This document shows, piece after piece, positions 35,001 through 49,030 of a stretch of DNA of 64,000 nt. The DNA lies in assembly GCF_051401765.1 (NCBI RefSeq), contig NW_027480423.1, positions 11,966,001 through 12,030,000 on the forward strand. Direction: 5' to 3'. The notes beneath the pieces were generated by a model. It did not search any database, was not told the origin of the DNA, and worked only from the letters and a program-made list of their open reading frames with translations. Both the position numbers and the translations under genes were made by a program. Positions within the stretch are counted from its first letter, which is position 1; each line of letters starts with the position of its first letter. Source of the stretch: Calliopsis andreniformis. Its lineage: Eukaryota > Arthropoda > Insecta > Hymenoptera > Andrenidae.

Positions 35001-37574
35001 GAGAGTAGAAATGACCATAAGTTTCATACTGGTTGCAATTATTCGTTTTATACGATGGAAACGCTGTTGTATTTATATTGTACTTTATGCCTCTGGCGTT
35101 GACTTCTAAGGCCGTAGCTATTAGAGGGGGTGTAGCAACGCCCTAGAGTGACGCCTGGGGTGCTCGGAACGTAGAAATGACCATTACTTTCACACTGGTT
35201 GCAATTATTCGTTTTAAACGATGGAAAAACTGTTGTATTTATATTGTATTTTATGCTTCTGGCTTTGAATTCTAAGGCCCTAGCTGTTCGATCTAGTGGA
35301 GCAACGCCCTAGAGTGAAGCCAAGGTTGCTCGGAAAGTAGAAATGACCATAAGTTTCATACTGGTTGCAATTATTCGTTTTATACGATGGAAAAACTGTT
35401 GTATTTATATTGTATTTTATGCTTCTGGCGTTTACTTCTAAGGACATAACTATTCAATCTGTTGGAGCAACGCCATAGGGTGAGGCCTAGGTTGCTCGGA
35501 AAGTAGAAATGATCATAAGTTTCATACTGGTTGCAATTATTCGTTTTATACGATGGAAAAGCTGTTGTATTTATATTGTGTTTTATGATTTTGGCGTTGA
35601 CTTCTAAGGCACTAACTATTCGATCTGTTGGAGCAACGCCCTAGAGAGAAGCCTAGGTTGCCCGGGACGTAGAATTGGCCATCACTTTCAAACTGGTTGC
35701 AATTATTCCTGTTATATGATGGAAGCACTGTTGTATTTTAATTGCATTTTATGCTTCGGGCGTTGACTTCTAAGGCCCTAACAATTCAATCTGTTGGAGC
35801 AACGCCTCGGGTGAAGCCTAGCTTGCTAGGAAAGTAGAAATGAACATAAGTTTCATACTGGTTGCAATTATTCGTTTTTACGATGGAAAAGCTGTTGTAT
35901 TTATATCGTATTTTATGCTTCTGGCGTTGACTTCTTGGGCCGTAACTATTCGGTCTGGTGGAGCACCGCCCTGGAGTGTAACCTAGGTTGCCCGGAACGT
36001 AGAATTGGCCATCACTTTCAAACTGGTTGAAATTATTCCTGTTATATGATCGAAACACTGTTGTATTTTTTTTGCATTTTATGGTTCGGGCGTTGACTTC
36101 TAAGGCCCTAACTATTCAATCCGTTGGAGCAACGCCCTAGAGTGACGCCTAGGGTGCTTGGAACGTAGAAATGACCATTACTTTCACACTGGTTGCAATT
36201 ATTCGTTTTATACGATGGAAAAACTGTTGTATTTATATTGTATTTTATGCTTCTGGCGTTGACTTCAAAGGCACTGACTATTCGATCTGGTGGAGCAACG
36301 CCCTAGAGTGAAGCCTAGGTTCCTCGGAATGTGGAAATGACCATTACTTTCACACTGGTTGCAATTATTCGTTTTATACGATGGAAAAGCTGTTGTATTT
36401 ATATCGTATTTTATGCTTCTGGCGTTTACTTCTAAGGACCTAACTATTAGATCTGGTGGAGCAACGCCCTCGAGTGAAGCCTAGGTTGCTCGGAATGTGG
36501 AAATGACCATAACTTTCACACTGGTTGCAATTATTCGTTTTATACGATGGAATAGCTGTTGTATTTATATCGTATTTTATGCTTCTGGCGTTGACTTCTT
36601 AGGCCGTAACTATTCGGTCTGGTGGAGCAACGCACTGGAGTGAAACCTAGGTTGCCCGGAACGTAGAATTGGCCATCACTTTCAAACTGGTTGCAATTAT
36701 TCGTTTTATACGATGCAAACGCTGTTGTATTTATATCGTATCTTATGCTTATGGCGTTTACTTCTAAGGACCTAACTATTCGATCAGGTGGAGTAACGCG
36801 CTAGAGTGAATCCTAGGTTGCTGGGAATGTAGAAATGACCATAACTTTCACACTGGTTGCAATTATTCGTTTTATTCGATGGAAACGCTGTTGTATTTAT
36901 ATCGTATTTTATGCTTCTGGCGTTTACTTCTAAGGACATAACTATTCAATCTGTTGGAGCAACCCCATAGGGTGAAGCCTAGGTTGCTCGGGAAGTAGAA
37001 ATGACCATAAGTTTCATACTGGTTGCAATTATGCGTTTTATACGATGGAAAAGCTGTTGTATTTATATTGTGTTTTATGCTTTTGGCGTTGACTTCTAAG
37101 GCACTAACTATTCGATCTGGTGGAGCAACGCCCTAGAGTGAAGCCTAGGTTGCCCGGGACGTAGAATTGGTATTCACTTTCAAGCTGGTTGCAATTATTC
37201 CTGTTATATTATGGTAACACTGTTGTATTTTTATTGCATTTTATGCTTCGGGCGTTGACTTCTAAGGCCCTAACCATTCAATCTGTTGGAGCAACGCCCT
37301 AGGGTGAAGCCTAGGTTGCTCGGAAGGTAGAAATGACCATAAGTATCATACTGGTTGCAATTATTCGTTTTATACGATGGAAAAACTGTTGTATTTATAT
37401 TGTATTTTATGCTTTTGGCGTTGACTTCTAAGGCCCTAGCTGTTCGATCTAGTGGAGCAACGCCCTAGAGTGAAGCCTAGGTTGCCCGGAACGTAGAATT
37501 GGCCATCACTTTCAAACTGGTTACACTTATTCGTTTTATACGATGCAAACGCTGTTGTATTTATATCGTATTTT

Positions 37575-40232
37575 ATGCTTCTGGCGTTCACTTCTTAGGC
37601 CCTAACTATTCGACCTGATGGAACAACAGCCTAGGGTGAAGCCTAGCTTGCCCGGAACGTAGAAATGACCATTACTTTCACACTGTTTGCAATTATTCCT
37701 TTTATACGATGGAAAAGCTGTTGTATTTATAACGCATTTTATGCTTCTGGCGTTGACTTCTTAGGACGTAACTATTCGGTCTGGTGGAGCAACGCGCTGG
37801 AGTGAAACCTTGGTTGCCCGGAACGTAGAATTGGCCATCACTTTCAAACTGGTTGCAATTATTCCTGATATATGATGGAAACACTGTTGTATTTTTTTTG
37901 CATTTTATGGTTCGGGCGTTGACTTCTAGGGCCCTAACTATTCAATCTGTTGGAGCAACGCCCTAGGGTGAAGCCTAGGTTGCTCGGAAAGTAGAAATGA
38001 CCATAAGTTTCATACTGGTTGCAATTATTCGTTTTATACGATGGAAAAACTGTTGTATTTATATTGTATTTTATGCTTCTGGCGTTGACTTCTAAGGCAC
38101 TATCTATTCGATCTGGTGGAGCAACGCCCTAGAGCGAAGCCTAGGTTGCCCGGAACGTAGAATTGGCCATCACTTCCAAACTGGTTGCAATTATTCCTGT
38201 TATATGATGGAAACACTGTTGTGTTTTTTTTTGCATTTTATTGTTCGGGCGTTGACGTCTAAGGCCCTAACTATTCAATCTGTTGGAGCAACGCCATAGG
38301 GTGAAGCCTAGGTTGCTCGGAAAGTAGAAATGACCATAAGTATCATACTGGTTGCAATTATTCGTTTTATACGATGGAAAAACTGTTGTATTTATATTGT
38401 ATTTTATGCTTCTGGCGTTGACTTTTAAGGCCCTAGCTGTTCGATCTAGTGGAGCAACGCCTTAGAGTGAAGCCTAGGTTGCCTGGAACGTAGAATTGGC
38501 CATCACTTTCAAACTGGTTGCAATTATTCGTTTTATACGATGGAAAAGCTGTTGTATCTATATTGTATTTTATGCTTCTGGCGTTGACTTCTAAGGCACT
38601 AACTATTCGATCTGGTGGAGCAACGCCCTAGAGGGAACCCTAGGTTGCCCGGGACGTAGAATTGGCCATCACTTTCAAACTGGTTGCAATTATTCGTGTT
38701 ATATTATGGAAACACTGTTGTATTTTTATTGCATTTTATGCTTCGGGCGTTGACTTCTAAGGCTCTAACTATTCAATCTGTTGGAGCAACGCCCTAGGGT
38801 GAAGCCTAGGTTGCTCGGAAAGTAGAAATGACCATAAGTATCATACTGGTTGCAATTATTCGTTTTATACGATGGAACAACTGTTGTATTTATATTGTAT
38901 TTTATGCTTCTGGCGTTGACTTCTAAGGCCCTAGCTGTTCGATCTAGTGGAGCAACGCCCTAGAGTGAAGCCCACGTTGCCCGGAAAGGAGAAATGGCCA
39001 TCACGTTCAAACTGGTTGCAATTAATCCTTTTATACGATGGAAAAGCTGTTGTATTTATATCGTATTTTATGCTTCTGGCGTTTACTTCTAAGGACCAAA
39101 CTATTCGATCTGGTGGAGCAACGCCCTAGAGTGAAGCCTAGGTTCCTCGGAATGTGGAAATGACCATAACTTTCACACTGGTTGCAATTATTCGTTTTAT
39201 ACGATGGAAACGCTGTTGTATTTATATTGTATTTTATGCCTCTGGCGTTGACTTCTAAGGCCGTAGCTATTAGATGTGGTGGAGCAACGCCCTGGAGTGA
39301 CGCCTAGGGTGCTTGGAACGTAGAAATGACCATTACTTTCACACTGGTGGCAATTATTCGTTTTATACGATGGAAAAGCTGTTGTGTTTATATCGTATTT
39401 TATGCTTCCGGCGTTGACTTCTTAGGCCGTAACTATTCGGTCTGGTGGAGCAACGCCCTGGAGTGAAACCTAGGTTGCCCGGAACGTAGAATTGGCCATC
39501 ACTTTCAAACTGGTTGCAATTATTCCTGTTATATGGTGGAAACACTGTTGTATTTTTTTTGCATTTTATGCTTCGGGCGTTGACTTCTAAGGCCCTAACT
39601 ATTCAATCTGTTGGAGCAGCGCCCTAGGGTGAAGCCTAGGTTGCTCGGAAAGTAGAAATGACCATAAGTATCATACTGGTTGCAATTATTCGTTTTATAC
39701 GATGGAAAAACTGTTGTATTTGTATTGTATTTTATGCTTCTGGCGTTGACTTCTAAGGCACTATCTATTCGATCTGGTGGAGCAACGCCCTAGAGCGAAG
39801 CCTAGGTTGCCCGGAACGTAGAATTGGCCATCACTTCCAAACTGGTTGCAATTATTCCTGTTATATGATGGAAACACTGTTGTGTTTTTTTTTGCATTTT
39901 ATTGTTCGGGCGTTGACGTCTAAGGCCCTAACTATTCAATCTGTTGGAGCAACGCCCTAGGGTGAAGCCTAGGTTGCTCGGAAAGTAGAAATGACCATAA
40001 GTATCATACTGGTTGCAATTATTCGTTTTATACGATGGAAAAACTGTTGTATTTATATTGTATTTTATGCTTTTGGCGTTGACTTCTAAGGCCCTAGCTG
40101 TTCGATCTAGTGGAGCAACGCCCTAGAGTGAAGCCTAGGTTGCCCGGAACGTAGAATTGGCCATCACTTTCAAACTGGTTACACTTATTCGTTTTATACG
40201 ATGCAAACGCTGTTGTATTTATATCGTATTTT
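37575..40232 (+). repeat. Block Y, 2,658 bp (16 monomers), internal-deletion derivative of X
   Basis: The left part matches the start of X at an offset of 8,798 bp (53 monomers exactly) and runs to about 39,985-40,074. It then switches to the last 0.2 kb of X (CTTTTGGCGTTGACTTC and GGTTACACTTATTCG, as at about 37,410-37,530). About 6,140 bp (37 monomers) of X is missing between. The join lies in a stretch common to both sides, TACTGGTTGCAATTATTCG through TATTTATATTGTATTTTATG. The beginning of X' repeats the same material again 2,658 bp downstream. Confidence 0.88.
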
Positions 40233-43200
40233 ATGCTTCTGGCGTTCACTTCTTAGGCCCTAACTATTCGACCTGATGGAACAACAGCCTAGGGTGAAGC
40301 CTAGCTTGCCCGGAACGTAGAAATGACCATTACTTTCACACTGTTTGCAATTATTCCTTTTATACGATGGAAAAGCTGTTGTATTTATAACGCATTTTAT
40401 GCTTCTGGCGTTGACTTCTTAGGACGTAACTATTCGGTCTGGTGGAGCAACGCGCTGGAGTGAAACCTTGGTTGCCCGGAACGTAGAATTGGCCATCACT
40501 TTCAAACTGGTTGCAATTATTCCTGATATATGATGGAAACACTGTTGTATTTTTTTTGCATTTTATGGTTCGGGCGTTGACTTCTAGGGCCCTAACTATT
40601 CAATCTGTTGGAGCAACGCCCTAGGGTGAAGCCTAGGTTGCTCGGAAAGTAGAAATGACCATAAGTTTCATACTGGTTGCAATTATTCGTTTTATACGAT
40701 GGAAAAACTGTTGTATTTATATTGTATTTTATGCTTCTGGCGTTGACTTCTAAGGCACTATCTATTCGATCTGGTGGAGCAACGCCCTAGAGCGAAGCCT
40801 AGGTTGCCCGGAACGTAGAATTGGCCATCACTTCCAAACTGGTTGCAATTATTCCTGTTATATGATGGAAACACTGTTGTGTTTTTTTTTGCATTTTATT
40901 GTTCGGGCGTTGACGTCTAAGGCCCTAACTATTCAATCTGTTGGAGCAACGCCATAGGGTGAAGCCTAGGTTGCTCGGAAAGTAGAAATGACCATAAGTA
41001 TCATACTGGTTGCAATTATTCGTTTTATACGATGGAAAAACTGTTGTATTTATATTGTATTTTATGCTTCTGGCGTTGACTTTTAAGGCCCTAGCTGTTC
41101 GATCTAGTGGAGCAACGCCTTAGAGTGAAGCCTAGGTTGCCTGGAACGTAGAATTGGCCATCACTTTCAAACTGGTTGCAATTATTCGTTTTATACGATG
41201 GAAAAGCTGTTGTATCTATATTGTATTTTATGCTTCTGGCGTTGACTTCTAAGGCACTAACTATTCGATCTGGTGGAGCAACGCCCTAGAGGGAACCCTA
41301 GGTTGCCCGGGACGTAGAATTGGCCATCACTTTCAAACTGGTTGCAATTATTCGTGTTATATTATGGAAACACTGTTGTATTTTTATTGCATTTTATGCT
41401 TCGGGCGTTGACTTCTAAGGCTCTAACTATTCAATCTGTTGGAGCAACGCCCTAGGGTGAAGCCTAGGTTGCTCGGAAAGTAGAAATGACCATAAGTATC
41501 ATACTGGTTGCAATTATTCGTTTTATACGATGGAACAACTGTTGTATTTATATTGTATTTTATGCTTCTGGCGTTGACTTCTAAGGCCCTAGCTGTTCGA
41601 TCTAGTGGAGCAACGCCCTAGAGTGAAGCCCACGTTGCCCGGAAAGGAGAAATGGCCATCACGTTCAAACTGGTTGCAATTAATCCTTTTATACGATGGA
41701 AAAGCTGTTGTATTTATATCGTATTTTATGCTTCTGGCGTTTACTTCTAAGGACCAAACTATTCGATCTGGTGGAGCAACGCCCTAGAGTGAAGCCTAGG
41801 TTCCTCGGAATGTGGAAATGACCATAACTTTCACACTGGTTGCAATTATTCGTTTTATACGATGGAAACGCTGTTGTATTTATATTGTATTTTATGCCTC
41901 TGGCGTTGACTTCTAAGGCCGTAGCTATTAGATGTGGTGGAGCAACGCCCTGGAGTGACGCCTAGGGTGCTTGGAACGTAGAAATGACCATTACTTTCAC
42001 ACTGGTGGCAATTATTCGTTTTATACGATGGAAAAGCTGTTGTGTTTATATCGTATTTTATGCTTCCGGCGTTGACTTCTTAGGCCGTAACTATTCGGTC
42101 TGGTGGAGCAACGCCCTGGAGTGAAACCTAGGTTGCCCGGAACGTAGAATTGGCCATCACTTTCAAACTGGTTGCAATTATTCCTGTTATATGGTGGAAA
42201 CACTGTTGTATTTTTTTTGCATTTTATGCTTCGGGCGTTGACTTCTAAGGCCCTAACTATTCAATCTGTTGGAGCAGCGCCCTAGGGTGAAGCCTAGGTT
42301 GCTCGGAAAGTAGAAATGACCATAAGTATCATACTGGTTGCAATTATTCGTTTTATACGATGGAAAAACTGTTGTATTTGTATTGTATTTTATGCTTCTG
42401 GCGTTGACTTCTAAGGCACTATCTATTCGATCTGGTGGAGCAACGCCCTAGAGCGAAGCCTAGGTTGCCCGGAACGTAGAATTGGCCATCACTTCCAAAC
42501 TGGTTGCAATTATTCCTGTTATATGATGGAAACACTGTTGTGTTTTTTTTTGCATTTTATTGTTCGGGCGTTGACGTCTAAGGCCCTAACTATTCAATCT
42601 GTTGGAGCAACGCCCTAGGGTGAAGCCTAGGTTGCTCGGAAAGTAGAAATGACCATAAGTATCATACTGGTTGCAATTATTCGTTTTATACGATGGAAAA
42701 ACTGTTGTATTTATATTGTATTTTATGCTTCTGGCGTTGACTTCTAAGGCCCTAGCTGTTCGATCTAGTGGAGCAACGCCTTAGAGTGAAGCCTAGGTTG
42801 CCTGGAACGTAGAATTGGCCATCACTTTCAAACTGGTTGCAATTATTCGTTTTATACGATGGAAAAGCTGTTGTACCCATATTGTATTTTATGCTTCTGG
42901 CGTTGACTTCTAAGGCACTAACTATTCGATCTGGTGGAGCAACGCCCTAGAGGGAACCCTAGGTTGCCCGGGACGTAGAATTGGCCATCACTTTCAAACT
43001 GGTTGCAATTATTCGTGTTATATTATGGAAACACTGTTGTATTTTTATTGCATTTTATGCTTCGGGCGTTGACTTCTAAGGCTCTAACTATTCAATCTGT
43101 TGGAGCAACGCCCTAGGGTGAAGCCTAGGTTGCTCGGAAAGTAGAAATGACCATAAGTATCATACTGGTTGCAATTATTCGTTTTATACGATGGAACAAC

Positions 43201-46200
43201 TGTTGTATTTATATTGTATTTTATGCTTCTGGCGTTGACTTCTAAGGCCCTAGCTGTTCGATCTAGTGGAGCAACGCCCTAGAGTGAAGCCCACGTTGCC
43301 CGGAAAGGAGAAATGGCCATCACGTTCAAACGGGTTGCAATTAATCCTTTTATACGATGGAAACGCTGTTGTATTTATATTGTATTTTATGCCTCTGGCG
43401 TTGACTTCTAAGGCCGTAGCTATTAGATGTGATGGAGCAACGCCCTAGAGTGACGCCTAGGGTGCTTGGAACGTAGAAATGACCATTACTTTCACACTGG
43501 TGGCAATTATTCGTTTTATACGATGGAAAAGCTGTTGTGTTTATATCGTATTTTATGCTTCCGGCGTTGACTTCTTAGGCCGTAACTATTCGGTCTGGTG
43601 GAGCAACGCCCTGGAGTGAAACCTAGGTTGCCCGGAATGTAGAATTGGCCATCACTTTCAAACTGGTTGCAATTATTCCTGTTATATGGTGGAAACACTG
43701 TTGTATTTTTTTTGCATTTTATGATTCGGGCGTTGACTTCTAAGGCCCTAACTATTCAATCTGTTGGAGCAACGCCCTAGGGTGAAGCCTAGGTTGCTCG
43801 GAAAGTAGAAATGACCATAAGTTTCATACTGGTTGCAATTATTCGTTTTATACGATGGAAAAACTGTTGTATTTATATTGTATTTTATGCTTCTGGCGCT
43901 GACTTCTAAGGCACTAACTATTCGATCTGGTGGAGCAACGCCCTAGAGTGAAGCCTAGGTTGCCCGGAAGGTAGAATTGGCCCTCACTGTCAAACTGGTT
44001 GCAATTATTCGTTTTATACGATGGAAAGACTGTTGTATTTATATTGTATTTTATGCTTCTGGCGTTGACTTCAAAGGCACTAACTATTCGATCTGGTGGA
44101 GCAACGCCCTAGAGGGAACCCTAGGTTGCCCGGGACGTAGAATTGGCCATCACTTTCAAACTGGTTGCAATTAATCGTGTTATATTATGGAAACACTGTT
44201 GTATTTTTATTGCATTTTATGCTTCGGGCGTTGACTTCTAAGGCTCTAACTATTCAATCTGTTGGAGCAACGCCCTAGGGTGAAGCCTAGGTTGCTCGGA
44301 AAGTAGAAATGACCATAAGTATCATACTGGTTGCAATTATTCGTTTTATACGATGGAACAACTGTTGTATTTATATTGTATTTTATGCTTCTGGCGTTGA
44401 CTTCTAAGGCCCTAGCTGTTCGATCTAGTGGAGCAACGCCCTAGAGTGAAGCCCACGTTGCCCGGAAAGGAGAAATGGCCATCACGTTCAAACGGGTTGC
44501 AATTAATCCTTTTATACGATGGAAAAGCTGTTGTATTTATATCGTATTTTATGCTTCTGGCGTTTACTTCTAAGGACCAAACTATTCGATCTGGTGGAGC
44601 AACGCCCTAGAGTGAAGCCTAGGTTCCTCGGAATGTGGAAATGACCATAACTTTCACACTGGTTGCAATTATTCGTTTTATACGATGGAAACGCTGTTGT
44701 ACTTATATTGTATTTTATGCCTCTGGCGTTGACTTCTAAGGCCGTAGCTATTAGATGTGGTGGAGCAACGCCCTAGAGTGACGCCTAGGGTGCTTGGAAC
44801 GTAGAAATGACCATTACTTTCACACTGGTGGCAATTATTCGTTTTATACGATGGAAAAGCTGTTGTGTTTATATCGTATTTTATGCTTCCGGCGTTGACT
44901 TCTTAGGCCGTAACTATTCGGTCTGGTGGAGCAACGCCCTGGAGTGAAACCTAGGTTGCCCGGAATGTAGAATTGGCCATCACTTTCAAACTGGTTGCAA
45001 TTATTCCTGTTATATGGTGGAAACACTGTTGTATTTTTTTTGCATTTTATGATTCGGGCGTTGACTTCTAAGGCCCTAACTATTCAATCTGTTGGAACAA
45101 CGCCCTAGGGTGAAGCCTAGGTTGCTCGGAAAGTAGAAATGACCATAAGTTTCATACTGGTTGCAATTATTCGTTTTATACGATGGAAAAACTGTTGTAT
45201 TTATATTGTATTTTATGCTTCTGGCGCTGACTTCTAAGGCACTAACTATTCGATCTGGTGGAGCAACGCCCTAGAGTGAAGCCTAGGTTGCCCGGAAGGT
45301 AGAATTGGCCCTCACTGTCAAACTGGTTGCAATTATTCGTTTTATACGATGGAAAGACTGTTGTATTTATATTGTATTTTATGCTTCTGGCGTTTACTTC
45401 TAAGGCACTAACTATTTGATCTGGTGGAGCAACGCCCTAGAGTGAAGCCTAGGTTGCTCGGAAAGTAGAAATGACCATCAGCTTCATACTGGTTGCAATT
45501 ATTCGTTTTATACGATGGAAAAACTGTTGTATTTATATTGTATTTTATGCTTCTGGCGTTGACTTCTAAGGCACTAACTATTCGATCTGGTGGAGCAACG
45601 CCCTAGAGTGAAGCCTAGGTTGCCCGGAACGTAGAATTGGCAATCACTTTCAAATTGGTTGCAATTAATCTTGTTATACGATGGAAAAACTGTTGTATTT
45701 TTATTGCATTTTATGCTTCTGGCGTTCACTTCTTAGGCCCTAACTATTCGACCTGATGGAACAACAGCCTAGGGTGAAGCCTAGCTTGCCCGGAACGTAG
45801 AAATGACCATTACTTTCACACTGTTTGCAATTATTCCTTTTATACGATGGAAAAGCTGTTGTATTTATAACGCATTTTATGCTTCTGGCGTTGACTTCTT
45901 AGGACGTAACTATTCGGTCTGGTGGAGCAACGCCCTGGAGTGAAACCTAGGTTGCCGGGAACGTAGAATTGGCCATCACTTTCAAACTGGTTGCAATTAT
46001 TCCTGTTATATGATGGAAACACTGTTGTATTTTTTTTGCATGTTATGGTTCGGGCGTAGACTTCTAAGGCCCTAACTATTCAGTCTGTTGGAGCAACGTC
46101 CTAGAGTGAGGCCTAGGTTGCCCGGAAAGTAGAAATGACCATAAGTTTCATACTGGTTGCAATTATTCGTTTTATACGATGGAAAAACTGTTGTATTTAT

Positions 46201-49030
46201 ATTGTATTTTATGCTTCTGGCGTTGACTTCTAAGGCACTAACAATTCGAGCTGGTGGAGGAACGCCCTACAGTGAAGCCTAGGTTGCCCGGAACGTAGAA
46301 TTGGCCATCACTTTCAAACTGGTTGCAATTATTCCTGTTATGTGATGGAAACACTGTTGTATTCTAATTGCATTTTATGGTTCGGGCGTTGACTTCTAAG
46401 GCCCTAACTATTCAATCCGTTGGAGCAACGCCCTAGGGTGAAGTCTAGGTGGCTCGGAGAGTAGAAATGACCATAAGTTTCATACTGGTTGCAATTATTC
46501 GTTTTATACGATGGAAACGCTGTTGTATTTATATTGTACTTTATGCCTCTGGCGTTGACTTCTAAGGCCGTAGCTATTAGAGGGGGTGTAGCAACGCCCT
46601 AGAGTGACGCCTGGGGTGCTCGGAACGTAGAAATGACCATTACTTTCACACTGGTTGCAATTATTCGTTTTAAACGATGGAAAAACTGTTGTATTTATAT
46701 TGTATTTTATGCTTCTGGCTTTGAATTCTAAGGCCCTAGCTGTTCGATCTAGTGGAGCAACGCCCTAGAGTGAAGCCAAGGTTGCTCGGAAAGTAGAAAT
46801 GACCATAAGTTTCATACTGGTTGCAATTATTCGTTTTATACGATGGAAAAACTGTTGTATTTATATTGTATTTTATGCTTCTGGCGTTTACTTCTAAGGA
46901 CATAACTATTCAATCTGTTGGAGCAACGCCATAGGGTGAGGCCTAGGTTGCTCGGAAAGTAGAAATGATCATAAGTTTCATACTGGTTGCAATTATTCGT
47001 TTTATACGATGGAAAAGCTGTTGTATTTATATTGTGTTTTATGATTTTGGCGTTGACTTCTAAGGCACTAACTATTCGATCTGTTGGAGCAACGCCCTAG
47101 AGAGAAGCCTAGGTTGCCCGGGACGTAGAATTGGCCATCACTTTCAAACTGGTTGCAATTATTCCTGTTATATGATGGAAGCACTGTTGTATTTTAATTG
47201 CATTTTATGCTTCGGGCGTTGACTTCTAAGGCCCTAACAATTCAATCTGTTGGAGCAACGCCTCGGGTGAAGCCTAGCTTGCTAGGAAAGTAGAAATGAA
47301 CATAAGTTTCATACTGGTTGCAATTATTCGTTTTTACGATGGAAAAGCTGTTGTATTTATATCGTATTTTATGCTTCTGGCGTTGACTTCTTGGGCCGTA
47401 ACTATTCGGTCTGGTGGAGCACCGCCCTGGAGTGTAACCTAGGTTGCCCGGAACGTAGAATTGGCCATCACTTTCAAACTGGTTGAAATTATTCCTGTTA
47501 TATGATCGAAACACTGTTGTATTTTTTTTGCATTTTATGGTTCGGGCGTTGACTTCTAAGGCCCTAACTATTCAATCCGTTGGAGCAACGCCCTAGAGTG
47601 ACGCCTAGGGTGCTTGGAACGTAGAAATGACCATTACTTTCACACTGGTTGCAATTATTCGTTTTATACGATGGAAAAACTGTTGTATTTATATTGTATT
47701 TTATGCTTCTGGCGTTGACTTCAAAGGCACTGACTATTCGATCTGGTGGAGCAACGCCCTAGAGTGAAGCCTAGGTTCCTCGGAATGTGGAAATGACCAT
47801 TACTTTCACACTGGTTGCAATTATTCGTTTTATACGATGGAAAAGCTGTTGTATTTATATCGTATTTTATGCTTCTGGCGTTTACTTCTAAGGACCTAAC
47901 TATTAGATCTGGTGGAGCAACGCCCTCGAGTGAAGCCTAGGTTGCTCGGAATGTGGAAATGACCATAACTTTCACACTGGTTGCAATTATTCGTTTTATA
48001 CGATGGAATAGCTGTTGTATTTATATCGTATTTTATGCTTCTGGCGTTGACTTCTTAGGCCGTAACTATTCGGTCTGGTGGAGCAACGCACTGGAGTGAA
48101 ACCTAGGTTGCCCGGAACGTAGAATTGGCCATCACTTTCAAACTGGTTGCAATTATTCGTTTTATACGATGCAAACGCTGTTGTATTTATATCGTATCTT
48201 ATGCTTATGGCGTTTACTTCTAAGGACCTAACTATTCGATCAGGTGGAGTAACGCGCTAGAGTGAATCCTAGGTTGCTGGGAATGTAGAAATGACCATAA
48301 CTTTCACACTGGTTGCAATTATTCGTTTTATTCGATGGAAACGCTGTTGTATTTATATCGTATTTTATGCTTCTGGCGTTTACTTCTAAGGACATAACTA
48401 TTCAATCTGTTGGAGCAACCCCATAGGGTGAAGCCTAGGTTGCTCGGGAAGTAGAAATGACCATAAGTTTCATACTGGTTGCAATTATTCGTTTTATACG
48501 ATGGAAAAGCTGTTGTATTTATATTGTGTTTTATGCTTTTGGCGTTGACTTCTAAGGCACTAACTATTCGATCTGGTGGAGCAACGCCCTAGAGTGAAGC
48601 CTAGGTTGCCCGGGACGTAGAATTGGTATTCACTTTCAAGCTGGTTGCAATTATTCCTGTTATATTATGGTAACACTGTTGTATTTTTATTGCATTTTAT
48701 GCTTCGGGCGTTGACTTCTAAGGCCCTAACCATTCAATCTGTTGGAGCAACGCCCTAGGGTGAAGCCTAGGTTGCTCGGAAGGTAGAAATGACCATAAGT
48801 ATCATACTGGTTGCAATTATTCGTTTTATACGATGGAAAAACTGTTGTATTTATATTGTATTTTATGCTTTTGGCGTTGACTTCTAAGGCCCTAGCTGTT
48901 CGATCTAGTGGAGCAACGCCCTAGAGTGAAGCCTAGGTTGCCCGGAACGTAGAATTGGCCATCACTTTCAAACTGGTTACACTTATTCGTTTTATACGAT
49001 GCAAACGCTGTTGTATTTATATCGTATTTT
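40233..49030 (+). repeat. Block X', 8,798 bp, second copy of X
   Basis: Same monomer order and nearly the same sequence as 28,777-37,574. It ends at about 49,030, where CGTATTTTATGCTT continues into ATGGCGTTTACTTC, the original context seen at about 26,453. At the equivalent place after X (37,575) and after Y (40,233) the sequence jumps instead back to the start of the block (CTGGCGTTCACTTC). The three joints share TTTTATGCTT, which marks the exchange point. Confidence 0.9.

Larger units (their letters stand above)
28777..37574 (+). repeat. Block X, 8,798 bp (53 monomers)
   Basis: This block is repeated with the same monomer order at 40,233-49,030 (offset 11,456 bp, 69 monomers plus 2). It is a mosaic. 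The left two-thirds holds the marker and T8/T9 monomers; from a breakpoint at 34,449-34,476 the rest follows the HOR-II material of about 23,500-26,430, with one monomer retained at about 36,200-36,360 that HOR-II copy 2 lacks. Single-base differences from X' are few: CATTCTGTTGG at 32,302 against CAATCTGTTGG, and ATTATGCGTTTTAT at about 37,030 against ATTATTCGTTTTAT. One patch at 30,040-30,148 differs strongly. Confidence 0.9.
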
